A stretch of 64,000 bases of DNA from Lacrimispora saccharolytica (GTDB lineage Bacteria > Bacillota > Clostridia > Lachnospirales > Lachnospiraceae). The stretch's first letter is position 1. Every line of letters begins with the position of its first letter. Shown here one piece after another: positions 7,939 to 16,313 of this stretch. A program made the position numbers and the translations under genes. The notes below the pieces were generated by a model. That model was not told where the DNA came from. It did no database searches and saw nothing but the letters and a program-made list of their open reading frames with translations. The stretch covers positions 1-64,000 of the forward strand of contig JACJJN010000013.1 of assembly GCA_016899975.1 (NCBI GenBank), given 5' to 3'.

Positions 7939-9927
7939 TTATTCCTCCACAATATTGTAATAAGTTCTTGCGGTAACCGCATATACGATCACATACACAA
8001 CCGCGAATACAGCAATGGTGATTCCTGTGGCAATCATGAACGCATGGACATTACTGAAATTCAACAGACGCATGATCTTGGTCATAAACGGGAATGCAAC
8101 CACTGTATGGACCATTGCAGTCACCAGCGGGAGGAAAAATACCGTCAGCACCTGGGAATGGATACATTTCTTCACTTCTCTCCGGCTCATGCCGACTTTC
8201 TGCATAATCTGGAACCGTTCTCTGTCATCATAGCCTTCCGATACCTGTTTGTAATAAATAATCATCACAGTTCCCATCAGGAACAGAAGACCTACAAAAA
8301 TTCCAAAAAACAAGACCGCTCCATAGAGAGCTTCCATCCCCGGACGTTGTTCTTCCCGGATCTCCACCCATACACCGGCACTATCCGCCTGAGACGCTGC
8401 CAATGCTTCGTCAATCCGGTGACCGACGGTTATCTGTTCCTCTTCCGACAGATGAAAATCCATATCACAGCTCCAGCTTGTCCCAACATACTCTGTGACG
8501 CCAAGTGCTTCCAGAACCGTCTGCACCTCCTCCTGATCGGAAAAAATCAAGTATGTTGTAACAATCACATCCCCTTCCTCTTTCTGAAGCACATCACTGG
8601 TCATTGCCTGTGCTTTCCAAACCTTCTCACCAATCTCAACTGTCTCATATGCAAATGTATCATCTTTCTTTTCCGGGATGACCACGGCGGTTCCTTTTTC
8701 CACTGGCAGACTTTCTCCTGTCCAGATCTGATAATCATCCGCCGTCAGAATATAAATACCTTCGCTGTTTCTCAACTCTGTAACAGCCGTGTTTTCATCC
8801 GGCGCGTAAAATCGGTTCTGATGCCGCAGCACTGTCGCAGTGATCGCTCTCTCATCCGTAAAGGTTTCTGGCGTGAGCCCCTGGTCCGAAAGACTCTGCT
8901 GAATAAGCTGTACATAACTTTCAATCTGTTCATCACTCAGATTGTTTCCGTTGACACTAATCTGGGATGGATAACGGTTTTTTACAGAATTATCCACTCC
9001 AGTCCACAGGCATGCAGTAATGGAAATGACAAGAAGCACTCCGGTGGAAAGGATACAGATATTTGCCAGTCCTGCAGCATTCTGCTTCATCCGGTACAGC
9101 ATTCCGGAAACGCCGGTGAAATGATTCAGCTTATAATAGTACCATTTGTTTCGTTTCATCGCTTTCAGAAGTGCAATGCTTCCGGACGAAAACAGGCATT
9201 GGGTTCCCACACCGACCAGCACAATAGCAAGAAAGAATGTGGTAAATGCCTCCAGTGAACTCTCGCAGGTGATCGCCAGATAATAGCCGGCTCCCAATGT
9301 GACCACACCGGTAAGGATGCTCAAAATTTTTGCCTTAGGCTCTTTCTCCCCCACTTGGCTGCCCTTGAGCAATTCGATGGGTTCTGATTTCTGAATCTGG
9401 CGGAGACCCAGCAGAAAATTAATCAGGTAGATTACCGCCAGCAGTATCACTGTGTTTCCCAGCGCGGACCCATAAAACTGAAAACCGAAGGTTCCTTCAA
9501 TGCCCGTCAGCTTGACAAGGATCAAAAACATCAGGCGGTACAGCAAAACTCCAAGTCCGATTCCAGCCGCAAGCGCGATCACAAGCAGGTACAAATTTTC
9601 AAAAAACAGGACAAGCGCGATATGTTTCTTCTCCATTCCGAGAATATGAAAAAGCCCGAATTCCTTTTTTCTCCGTTTCATCAGGAAACTGTTGCTGTAA
9701 ATCAGGAACACCACGGAAAACAGCCCGATGATCCCGACGCCAAATTCTGTCACCATAGTGATATACTGCGCTCCATACATCTGGTTCAGGCCTTCGTTGG
9801 CGGAGATGGATGCCATGATGAAAAACATCATGACCGTTCCGATGCTGGACAGCAGGTAGGGCAGGATATTCTGCCGGTTTTTCTTCAGGTTGCTCGCCGC
9901 CAGCTTTGCATACAGTAACTTACTCAT
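7939..9927 (-). CDS. BceB-type ABC transporter permease
   Basis: Integral membrane subunit of a peptide-antibiotic sensing or detoxification transporter. The pattern is an N-terminal helix, paired FtsX-like helices, helix 7 near WTGVDN, a large extracellular loop of about 200 residues and three C-terminal helices. This large loop marks the BceB/YtsD/VraG group, where it contributes to ligand recognition. The start at 9927 (MSKLLYAKLAASNLKKN) gives 662 residues, overlaps the ATPase stop by 8 bases and has GGTGAG upstream. The partner is the adjacent ATPase; control is likely by the sensor pair at 11678-13344. Confidence 0.9.
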   Translation of the reverse strand: MSKLLYAKLAASNLKKNRQNILPYLLSSIGTVMMFFIMASISANEGLNQMYGAQYITMVTEFGVGIIGLFSVVFLIYSNSFLMKRRKKEFGLFHILGMEKKHIALVLFFENLYLLVIALAAGIGLGVLLYRLMFLILVKLTGIEGTFGFQFYGSALGNTVILLAVIYLINFLLGLRQIQKSEPIELLKGSQVGEKEPKAKILSILTGVVTLGAGYYLAITCESSLEAFTTFFLAIVLVGVGTQCLFSSGSIALLKAMKRNKWYYYKLNHFTGVSGMLYRMKQNAAGLANICILSTGVLLVISITACLWTGVDNSVKNRYPSQISVNGNNLSDEQIESYVQLIQQSLSDQGLTPETFTDERAITATVLRHQNRFYAPDENTAVTELRNSEGIYILTADDYQIWTGESLPVEKGTAVVIPEKKDDTFAYETVEIGEKVWKAQAMTSDVLQKEEGDVIVTTYLIFSDQEEVQTVLEALGVTEYVGTSWSCDMDFHLSEEEQITVGHRIDEALAASQADSAGVWVEIREEQRPGMEALYGAVLFFGIFVGLLFLMGTVMIIYYKQVSEGYDDRERFQIMQKVGMSRREVKKCIHSQVLTVFFLPLVTAMVHTVVAFPFMTKIMRLLNFSNVHAFMIATGITIAVFAVVYVIVYAVTARTYYNIVEE

Positions 9928-10687
9928 AATGCTCACCACCCGTCGCAATGATCGTCAGTGTATCCGAGATCTTCTGATACATTTCCTCTCTGGACAGAGA
10001 TCCCCGGTACAGCTGATGGAAGACTTCCCCGTCCTTGATGAACAGTACCCGTCCGGCGTGGGATGCCGCTTTGACACTGTGCGTTACCATCAGGATTGTC
10101 TGCCCTTCCTCATTGATGTCCTCAAACAGCTGAAGCAGAGTGTCCGACGCACGGGAATCCAGCGCTCCGGTTGGTTCGTCGGCGAGGATAATCTGCGGAC
10201 CGGTGATCAGCGCCCGCGCCACTGCCGTTCTCTGTTTCTGTCCCCCGGATACCTCGTAAGGATACTTGGATAGGATCTTTTCGATTCCCAGTTTTTTCAC
10301 CAGCGGTTCCGCCTTCTTCTTCATCTCCGGATAAGATTTTCCCTCCAGCACCAGCGGCAGATAAATATTGTCTTCCAGAGAAAAGGTATCCAGCAGGTTG
10401 AAATCCTGAAAAACGAAACCAAGGTTTTCCCGGCGGAACGCTGTCACTTCCTTGGATTTCAGGGTATTCAGGGATCTGCCGTTCAGTTTCACTTCTCCTG
10501 AGGTGGGTTTGTCAAGGGTCGCCAGGATATTCAACAGGGTCGTCTTTCCGCTTCCGGATTCACCCATGATCGCAGTGAACTCTCCTTTCTCCACAGTAAA
10601 GTTCACGTCGCTCAGTGCCTGTACATGGTTGTTTCCCAGTCGGGTAGTATATACTTTCTTTAAATGATTGACTTCCAAAACTGCCAT
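9920..10687 (-). CDS. BceA-type ABC transporter ATP-binding protein
   Basis: ATPase that powers the adjacent permease. It has Walker A GESGSGKTT, Q-loop in FVFQDFNLL, signature VSGGQKQR, Walker B IILADEPTGAL and the H-loop VTHS. The 255-residue length is typical of the LolD/MacB/Bce exporter group. GGAGGCATAACAA precedes the ATG. It is translationally coupled to the permease. Confidence 0.95.
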   Translation of the reverse strand: MAVLEVNHLKKVYTTRLGNNHVQALSDVNFTVEKGEFTAIMGESGSGKTTLLNILATLDKPTSGEVKLNGRSLNTLKSKEVTAFRRENLGFVFQDFNLLDTFSLEDNIYLPLVLEGKSYPEMKKKAEPLVKKLGIEKILSKYPYEVSGGQKQRTAVARALITGPQIILADEPTGALDSRASDTLLQLFEDINEEGQTILMVTHSVKAASHAGRVLFIKDGEVFHQLYRGSLSREEMYQKISDTLTIIATGGEHYE

Positions 10688-10717
10688 TTGTTATGCCTCC
10701 TTGTTTTTGATGGCTTC

Positions 10718-10782
10718 ATTATAACAAAGGTCCGGTTCGGACGCCTTAGCTTTCTCTTACATTTCCCACCGTAATCTTACAT
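10718..10782 (-). promoter_or_regulatory. Promoter of the ABC pair with direct-repeat operator
   Basis: A perfect TATAAT (10723-10718) lacks a good -35 box. Upstream are two identical ATGTAAGA direct repeats on the minus strand (10782-10775 and 10762-10755), exactly 20 bases apart. Direct repeats two helical turns apart beside a weak -35 fit activation by an OmpR-family regulator. I infer control by the regulator at 12673-13344. Confidence 0.6.
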
Positions 10783-10804
10783 TCTTGTCATTTTGGGGTC
10801 GGAC

Positions 10805-11045
10805 GGAAAACGGCCGCCCGCAGGGCGCCGCACCGCAGACCGGGAGGGCAAATGGCATTCGTTCTCACTCCGGCATCCGGACACGGCAAGAAAATCTGTT
10901 CGCCACGGTATTTTTTATGCTGCCCGTGGACGTCTTTCGACGTGTCGTACAGATTTCCCCGCCATGTTCGTCTGCAGTCGCAAGAACTGAATTGCCATTT
11001 GCCCTCCCGGTCTGCGGCGCGGCGCCCTGCGGGCGGCCGTTTTCC
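10805..11045. repeat. Long inverted-repeat element, copy 2
   Basis: The 53-base arm 10805-10857 is complementary to 10993-11045 with one mismatch. The arms are very GC-rich (GGCCGCCCGCAGGGCGCCGC). The centre carries TCTCACTCCGGCATCCGGACA and CGTCTGCAGTCGCAAG, both shared with the element at 53-228. It lies between the pgsA-like gene and the ABC genes. Confidence 0.85.
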
Positions 11046-11058
11046 TGATCATGAGGTG

Positions 11059-11625
11059 TTATGGTTCTTTCCACATTTTTCGGAATACGGGAATATAGCA
11101 GCACAGGGTGTAAACCATTACTACCGCACACAGGATGACAAGGGTCCGGACTGCTGCGAGGGGGAGATCCGGCAGAAGGAGCAAAAAGAATACTACTACA
11201 TAGGAAACTGCTGTGCAGACTTTTCCGAACCATTTGGCTCCGTCCAGTTTTCTTCCGTTTCTGCGGAGCAGCAGCATGCCCATCACTGCCATAAAGCCTT
11301 CCTTGATCAGGAACAATCCGGCAAGGAGCCATATTTCCCGGTAACGGGTGGCAAGACAGACAATGATCACTCCAAGGGTAAGTTTGTCCGCGACAGGATC
11401 GAGAAATTTTCCAAGTTCCGTCACCTGATTGAATTTTCGTGCAATTTTTCCGTCAAACAGATCGGTCAGTCCCGACAAGCCGATGACCAGCGCAGCCGTG
11501 AAACACTCCTGTGACGTTTCCGCCTGCAGATACAGCCACGCAAATACCGGGATCAAAAGAATCCGGAAATATCCCAGAAGATTTGGGATGGTATACCAAT
11601 CAGATGCTTTCCATTTTCCTTTCAT
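11059..11625 (-). CDS. pgsA: CDP-alcohol phosphatidyltransferase (PgsA-like)
   Basis: Membrane enzyme that most likely makes phosphatidylglycerol phosphate from CDP-diacylglycerol and glycerol 3-phosphate. The family motif D-x2-DG-x2-AR-x8-G-x3-D-x3-D is visible as LTDLFDGKIARKF...GKFLDPVADKL. About four to five membrane segments are apparent, and 188 residues is typical. GGAGGAGG precedes the ATG. Its position between a sensor/regulator pair and their presumed ABC target suggests a role in the envelope response. Cardiolipin synthase of the same fold cannot be ruled out. Confidence 0.82.
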   Translation of the reverse strand: MKGKWKASDWYTIPNLLGYFRILLIPVFAWLYLQAETSQECFTAALVIGLSGLTDLFDGKIARKFNQVTELGKFLDPVADKLTLGVIIVCLATRYREIWLLAGLFLIKEGFMAVMGMLLLRRNGRKLDGAKWFGKVCTAVSYVVVFFLLLLPDLPLAAVRTLVILCAVVMVYTLCCYIPVFRKMWKEP

Positions 11626-11638
11626 TGTTTCCTCCTCC

Positions 11639-11666
11639 TAACCATTCAGCAGGCTGAACAGTTACG
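11639..11666. repeat. GTAAC-GTTCAGC hairpin, degenerate member
   Basis: TTCAGC-AG-GCTGAA (11645-11658), flanked by TAAC and GTTA, is a weaker copy of the hairpins at 55357 and 58723. It lies between the sensor kinase and pgsA. Confidence 0.5.
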
Positions 11667-11677
11667 CTTTCTCATAT

Positions 11678-12676
11678 TCAGTCACTGTCCAGGTGAACCG
11701 TTTCCAGGTTGATATAGATTCTTGTTCCCTGTCCCAGTTCTGATTCAATCCGGATCGTATGGGACAATCGTTTCAGCGCACGCCGGCACAGATACAAGCC
11801 GATCCCGGTGGAACTCTTTTCATATCTTCCATTGCCGCCGGTATAGCCCTTCTCAAAGACTCTCGGGATATCTTCGGCGGCAATGCCGATTCCTGTGTCT
11901 GCAATCACCAGGGTCTTTTCTGCCTGTTCATCCATATAGATTGCCACGCTTCCCCGTTTCGTATACTTGATCGCATTGGACAGAATCTGTTCCAGAACAA
12001 ATTCCAGCCATTTTTCATCCGTCAGCACCTGACAGTTCACCGGCTCATACACCAGCGTGAGTTTTTTCCGGATAAACAGCGGCGCATATTTTTTAACCGC
12101 CTGGCGAATGATATCGTCAAGGCTCTGCCGCTTCAGCACCAGATCGTTGGATTCACTTCCAAGCCGCAGATACTGGAGGACCATCAGCACATACTGTTCA
12201 ATCTTGAAAAGTTCTGACAAAAGTTCTCTGTTTTTGTCGCTCTCCTCCTGCTGCAGCAGCAGGCGCATTGCAGCGATGGGCGTCTTAATCTGATGCACCC
12301 ACATGGTATAATACTCGATCATTTCCCGGTAGGAGGACTGGTCTTTTTCCTCCAGCTCACTCATCTTTTTTTTCAGTTCCGCCACAATTTCCTGGTATTC
12401 TTTTTCAATAACAGTCTCTGCCTTTGGCAGTTCCTCCGTATAGAGGATGTCCTCCTTCGCTTTGGCAAGTTCCTTCCATTTTCTGCGAAAACGGAAAAAA
12501 CCAACCGTCAGCGCCAGGATTCCGAACACCACGGATACCTGAGCGGTATAAAAAGCCGGCTGTACCGGAACGCCGTACAGAAAGCAGACCAGCACGAACA
12601 TTCCCAGGAAGCATACCGTCCAGAGAAAGATCGGGACATTTTTTTTCAGATAATTGGCAAATAGTTTCATCTTCAC
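11678..12676 (-). CDS. BceS-type sensor histidine kinase
   Basis: Intramembrane-sensing kinase. Two helices (about 15-33 and 42-62) are joined by a very short loop, so there is no sensory domain; such kinases read flux through a partner ABC transporter. The phosphoacceptor His128 is in HQIKTP. ATP-lid motifs are N (ILSNAIKY), G1 (VIADTGIGI) and G2 (STGIGLYLC). The product is 332 residues. It overlaps the regulator by 4 bases (ATGA). Confidence 0.93.
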   Translation of the reverse strand: MKMKLFANYLKKNVPIFLWTVCFLGMFVLVCFLYGVPVQPAFYTAQVSVVFGILALTVGFFRFRRKWKELAKAKEDILYTEELPKAETVIEKEYQEIVAELKKKMSELEEKDQSSYREMIEYYTMWVHQIKTPIAAMRLLLQQEESDKNRELLSELFKIEQYVLMVLQYLRLGSESNDLVLKRQSLDDIIRQAVKKYAPLFIRKKLTLVYEPVNCQVLTDEKWLEFVLEQILSNAIKYTKRGSVAIYMDEQAEKTLVIADTGIGIAAEDIPRVFEKGYTGGNGRYEKSSTGIGLYLCRRALKRLSHTIRIESELGQGTRIYINLETVHLDSD

Positions 12677-13344
12677 TCCACAAGATACCCTACGCCTTTT
12701 TTCGTGCGTATGAAATTTTCCAGCCCGGCTTCCTCCAGCTTTCTGCGAAGCCGTGTCACATTGACCGTCAACGTATTGTCGTCGATAAAGCTGTCGGACT
12801 CCCAGAGCCGCATCATCAGCGTATCCCTGCTCACAGCCTTTCCTTTATTCTCCATCAGGACCTGAAGGATCCTCCACTCATTTTTCGTCAGTTCCACGCG
12901 CTGCCCCTGATAATTCAGGATTCCGCTGCTGGTATCCAGGATCGCTCCCCTGTGTTCCAGAAGGTTTGTCTCTTTGCCAAAATCATAGGTCCGCCTCAGC
13001 AGCGCCTGTACCTTTGCCGTCAGGATATTCAGGTCAAAAGGTTTTGCGATAAAATCATCCGCTCCCATATTGACCGCCAGGATAATATTCATCTTGTCCG
13101 ACGCTGACGAAAGGAAGATCACCGGTACCTTCGATACCTGGCGGATTGCCTGGCACCAGTGATATCCATTGTAAAAAGGCAGAGAAATGTCCAGCAGCAC
13201 CAGCTGGGGCGCGAAAGATGTAAATTCTGCCATCACATTTTGAAAATCTTCCACGCAATGTACTTCCATTCCCCAGGAAGAGAGCGTCTCACCGACCGCC
13301 TTCGCGATCAGCGGGTCATCTTCCACGATCATAATATGATACAT
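12673..13344 (-). CDS. OmpR-family response regulator (BceR-like)
   Basis: Receiver plus winged-helix DNA-binding protein, the partner of the downstream kinase. Expected acidic residues are in VEDDP, Asp52 in LLDISLP is the phosphorylation site, and the switch Lys is in FIAKPFD. The C-terminal domain ends with the TRLRRKLEEAG helix and the VGYLV hairpin. The product is 223 residues. It likely activates the ABC promoter at 10718-10782 through the ATGTAAGA repeats. Confidence 0.93.
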   Translation of the reverse strand: MYHIMIVEDDPLIAKAVGETLSSWGMEVHCVEDFQNVMAEFTSFAPQLVLLDISLPFYNGYHWCQAIRQVSKVPVIFLSSASDKMNIILAVNMGADDFIAKPFDLNILTAKVQALLRRTYDFGKETNLLEHRGAILDTSSGILNYQGQRVELTKNEWRILQVLMENKGKAVSRDTLMMRLWESDSFIDDNTLTVNVTRLRRKLEEAGLENFIRTKKGVGYLVE

Positions 13345-13355
13345 ATGCCTATCCT

Positions 13356-13877
13356 TTACGCGTAAATAATATAGTCTTTTTTTCTTTCCTTTGGCTGCGG
13401 ATATTCGCAGTCACGATAACCGAGAATGCAGTTTCCGATACCGATATAATTCTCCGACAGCCCCCATTCTTTCAGTAATTCTTTGCCTTCGGCGCTTTCA
13501 AACACTTCCCTTGCCCGGTGAACCCAGCAGGAATCCACGCCGACCGCATGCGCCGCCAGAAGCAGCGATCCCATTACAAGCGAACCATCCTCCACACAGG
13601 TGCCGCGGGAAGAATCCGCCAAAACAACCACAACCGTAGGTGCGCCGTAGAAGGGATCATTTTCTGACCCCATCACCTGTGCGTTCAGCCGGGACAGCTT
13701 CTGGATCAGTTCCGGTCTCTGAACAACGACCATAACCGGAGACTGCATTCCCATTCCTGTGGGCGCGTACGTCGCCGCCTCCAGGATCGCATGCAGCTGT
13801 TCGTCGCTGATCTGTTCTTTTTTGTACTTCCGGATGCTTCTTCTTTCTTTCATCGCCGTCAATACTGTATTTTCCAT
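13356..13877 (-). CDS. Nitroreductase-family FMN oxidoreductase
   Basis: An NAD(P)H-dependent flavoprotein of the nitroreductase fold. It has the N-terminal ERRSIRKYKKEQI FMN-phosphate contact, the APTGMGMQSP segment and a C-terminal GIGNCILGY strand. The start at 13877 has GGAGGATTTTGTC upstream, giving 173 residues; the longer frame to 13949 lacks a ribosome site. It ends 11 bases before the response regulator, so it may head that operon. The substrate is unknown. Confidence 0.88.
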   Translation of the reverse strand: MENTVLTAMKERRSIRKYKKEQISDEQLHAILEAATYAPTGMGMQSPVMVVVQRPELIQKLSRLNAQVMGSENDPFYGAPTVVVVLADSSRGTCVEDGSLVMGSLLLAAHAVGVDSCWVHRAREVFESAEGKELLKEWGLSENYIGIGNCILGYRDCEYPQPKERKKDYIIYA

Positions 13878-14110
13878 GACAAAATCCTCCTTTTCTGTAA
13901 ATATATCTGAATCTTCCCTTTCACGAAATCCACTGACTGGATTTTTCAAATATATTTCACTGCTTTTTCATACAATGTCATAATAGCACAGATACGGACA
14001 GATTTCACTAAGCTTTTTGAAATCTGACACAAAGTAAGGAAAACTGTTTTGCCTGCTGAATGCTTACATGCAGAAAACCATTCTTCTGTCTTAACCACCG
14101 CAAAAAAGAG
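13878..14110. other. Intergenic region, no gene recognised
   Basis: Holds the presumed promoter of the nitroreductase operon. A minus-strand frame at 13946-14203 runs through the terminator at 14111-14159 and lacks a ribosome site, so it is not taken as a gene. Confidence 0.4.
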
Positions 14111-14159
14111 TACAGGGGAAGACCGCTGGTCATGCAGTAACCAGCAGTCTTCCCCTGTA
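14111..14159 (-). terminator. Intrinsic terminator
   Basis: TACAGGGGAAGACCGCTGGT pairs with 14140-14159 with one G-U pair and is followed by a U6 tract on the minus strand. It ends the hypothetical gene at 14194. Confidence 0.88.
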
Positions 14160-14193
14160 ACGTTTGATCGGATTACTTTCGACTTTCTTTTTT

Positions 14194-14673
14194 TCATGGA
14201 CACATTACGATGATCCTCTGTGGCGTTGTCATCGGCGGAATACTTCTTGTCACCGCCGTATAATAGACCAGCAGCATCTCATTCCCCGGGCTGCAGCTGA
14301 ACCGCTGGCCATTTGCCGTTGTGATCTTCACCTGCCGGTCCACATTCAGCTGAAGGGAACCGTCACCTGCCAGCAGATTTTCATCAAAATATCCCAGCTT
14401 TACACTCTGATTTCTCCAGAGCATTGTGATGAGCTCCGCCTGGTACCTCGGCGGATAAATTGCCGGCGTCGGAAGGCTGGTGTCATAGAACGCCGCGATC
14501 CTCATACCCAATCGCAGCATGGTATTGTTGATCACCATCGTTCGTCCGGACACCGCAAACTGTGTTTCCTGTCCGTCACCACGGATCGTGAGCAGTTTGG
14601 AACAGCAGTCGTTGGACTGATCCTGGATTGCTGTGATGATACCTGTCACTATCTGATATGTTTCATATGCCAT
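14194..14673 (-). CDS. Hypothetical protein, 159 residues, beta-rich
   Basis: I do not recognise the family. The protein looks all-beta and has no signal peptide or membrane segment. The first half (VTGIITAIQD, KLLTIRGDGQ, GMRIAAFYDT, IYPPRYQAELI) resembles an OB-like barrel such as those in small clostridial hypotheticals. The second half has NVDRQVKITTANGQ, which may be another strand set. Two adjacent Cys lie at about 23-24. It has its own terminator and seems monocistronic. Confidence 0.7.
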   Translation of the reverse strand: MAYETYQIVTGIITAIQDQSNDCCSKLLTIRGDGQETQFAVSGRTMVINNTMLRLGMRIAAFYDTSLPTPAIYPPRYQAELITMLWRNQSVKLGYFDENLLAGDGSLQLNVDRQVKITTANGQRFSCSPGNEMLLVYYTAVTRSIPPMTTPQRIIVMCP

Positions 14674-14879
14674 TTCCTGTTATCCTCTGGCATTCCTTTT
14701 GTTCAGCATATGCAAAACACCGCGTCCCTTATGACATTTCCAAGGCTGCTTTTCACCCTTTGGGATGATCCTTTCCCTTCTGTTACCGAGAATGTGATAC
14801 TATAAACCAAAAAAACACCCCTGACACCGTTTCGTAGTGCTAGAGCGTGTTTGAGAATTCCTTCCAGCAGTTTTTTTGA
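14674..14879. other. Intergenic region with one dispersed repeat
   Basis: Apart from the repeat at 14841-14860 I see no gene. A TATAAA-like sequence near 14800 points towards the plus strand, with no good gene behind it. Confidence 0.3.
14841..14860. repeat. Dispersed AGAGCGTGTTTGAAA-type repeat
   Basis: TAGAGCGTGTTTGAGAATTC is one of at least ten copies of this short family in the window. Confidence 0.6.
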
Positions 14880-15020
14880 TTAAAAATTGCGGCGGTTTCT
14901 TTCCATCTCTCTGCGCGCTGTCACCTTTACCGGTTTCAGAATTCCCAGGTGAACCAGAAGTCTGGTACGCAGTTCTCTGATTATTTCTATATCCTGATCA
15001 ATCATCTCTTTTATTCTCAT
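14880..15020 (-). CDS. Small basic hypothetical protein, 46 residues
   Basis: An ATG at 15020 with AAAGGAAC 6-8 bases upstream opens a 46-codon frame ending TAA. The peptide starts MRIKEMIDQDIEII, is predicted helical, and ends in an Arg-rich tail (ARREMERNRRNF). Helix-favouring composition, a good ribosome site and a clean stop support a real gene, but no family is recognised. Noncoding chance is the main alternative. Confidence 0.5.
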   Translation of the reverse strand: MRIKEMIDQDIEIIRELRTRLLVHLGILKPVKVTARREMERNRRNF

Positions 15021-15418
15021 ATGCTTTGTTCCTTTCGTCCTGTATGACTGTGTTCCGCTTCCGCAACAGGGGATTGTTCTGTGATCCTCTGTCAGGAGAG
15101 AACCTGTTGTTTGGGTACAGGTTTATTATATAACAGGGGAGGGGGAAATGGCTAATAGTCTTTTTCTTAATCTTCTAAAAAATCAGTAAACTTCTGCGAA
15201 ACAACTTATAAAAGCGGGGGACGATGCCGAACACGCCGGGCGGGGGATGTCCCCTGCGGCGAAACTGCGAGCGGAGCGTGTGTGCATTCGCTTCTCACTC
15301 CGGCGTTCGGACAGTCGTTTTCAGGGGTACTATGACCGTAAAACACCTGGCTGTGCCGAGTTTCTGAAACAGGCCATTCTGTTCTGGGCAGATGCTTCTG
15401 TAGCTGAGTCAGAGTAAC
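15021..15418. other. Intergenic region with repeat
   Basis: Contains the upstream region of the 46-residue gene and a copy of the long inverted-repeat family (15215-15330). No other gene seen. Confidence 0.4.
15215..15330. repeat. Long inverted-repeat family, copy 3 (degenerate)
   Basis: CATTCGCTTCTCACTCCGGC (15289 on) followed by GTTCGGACAG matches the core of copies 1 and 2. CCGAACACGCCGG near 15228 can pair imperfectly with CCGGCGTTCGG. The arms are shorter and more decayed than in the other copies. Confidence 0.6.
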
Positions 15419-15970
15419 TTACGGTTGAGAAAAAAATTCTGCCAGCCTGGAAATCTCCCCGTCCATCTCCGGATTCTGCTCCGCCGGCACCCGATCCGTG
15501 CCGTGGCAGCAGACCGGAGGGGCGATCCTGGTACAGTTCATATCCTTCAGCAGCCAGGACCCCGTAGCCACCGCCCGGTCCATGCTCCCATTACCACCGC
15601 CGACTAGAAGGATTCCACCCTTTTTCTCTTTCGGAATCAGTTCTGTCTTCCGGTAATGTCTGGCACACCAGAAAGACTGCACACGGCTGAAAATATCCAG
15701 CAGCTTACCCGGCAGTTCGAAAAAGTAAACCGGAGACGCGATCAAAAGATTGTCACACTCCTGGATCACCTGTTCCAGTTCCTGCCACCCATCTTTCCGG
15801 CAGCATCCATCATGCTCCCAACAATACCGGCAGTCCACACAGCCTTTGATATCACTCTGATAACAGACAAACTCCACAACCTCTCCCGGAATCTTTTCTT
15901 TCAGTTTTCTGATCAGCTGAACTGTATCTCCATTTTTCCTGGGAGATCCATTGATAATCAATGTTTTCAC
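15419..15970 (-). CDS. NADPH-dependent FMN reductase / iron-sulfur flavoprotein-like
   Basis: Flavodoxin-fold oxidoreductase. The FMN phosphate loop GSPRKNGDT follows strand 1, and a Cys set CVDCRYCWEHDGCCRKD (about 44-60) could bind an Fe-S cluster as in Isf-type proteins. ASPVYFFELPGKL is the second FMN loop. It starts with GTG at 15970 behind GAGGAGGAAC. The product is 183 residues. The natural electron acceptor is unknown. Confidence 0.85.
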   Translation of the reverse strand: MKTLIINGSPRKNGDTVQLIRKLKEKIPGEVVEFVCYQSDIKGCVDCRYCWEHDGCCRKDGWQELEQVIQECDNLLIASPVYFFELPGKLLDIFSRVQSFWCARHYRKTELIPKEKKGGILLVGGGNGSMDRAVATGSWLLKDMNCTRIAPPVCCHGTDRVPAEQNPEMDGEISRLAEFFSQP

Positions 15971-16055
15971 TGCAAGTTCCTCCTCACATTACATTTTTTT
16001 TGATAAACATCCGCCCTCACCCTACCGCCGCCACAACCAGGTTCCGTCTGTGCCG

Positions 16056-16253
16056 TCACATCTGTTTTCTGACTACCGCGTACTCATCGCCGAGCCTGTA
16101 ATAAGGGCACTGATAAAAGGTATCCGCCAGGAAATGCGCCATCTCATCTTCATCCAGATTCACATCACAGGTATAGCACTCATAATCCTCGTCATACACA
16201 TAATTCGCACAGGAATCACAGCTTGTCTGCCGCTTTACCGTTTTCTTCTTCAT
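16056..16253 (-). CDS. Small Cys-rich protein (DUF6472-like)
   Basis: About 65 residues with a CDSCxNYVYDED-x2-CYTC motif, a DEDEMAHFL helix and a late Cys, suggesting a small metal-binding fold. I recognise it as the clostridial DUF6472 type; the function is unknown. The start at 16253 has GGAGAGG 6 bases upstream. An ATG at 16277 in frame is possible but less well placed. It follows the methyltransferase gene closely. Confidence 0.8.
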   Translation of the reverse strand: MKKKTVKRQTSCDSCANYVYDEDYECYTCDVNLDEDEMAHFLADTFYQCPYYRLGDEYAVVRKQM

Positions 16254-16313
16254 CCTTTTCCTCTCCATAAAATCCATCTTTTTGTAACCGTTCAGCCTGT
16301 TGGATTGTCACAT

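Noticed and set aside
10785-11514. Plus-strand frames through the long inverted repeat
   Set aside because: They read through a palindrome and then antisense to pgsA; no ribosome site or family features.
13946-14203. 85-codon minus-strand frame beside the nitroreductase
   Set aside because: It runs across a perfect terminator hairpin and lacks a ribosome site.
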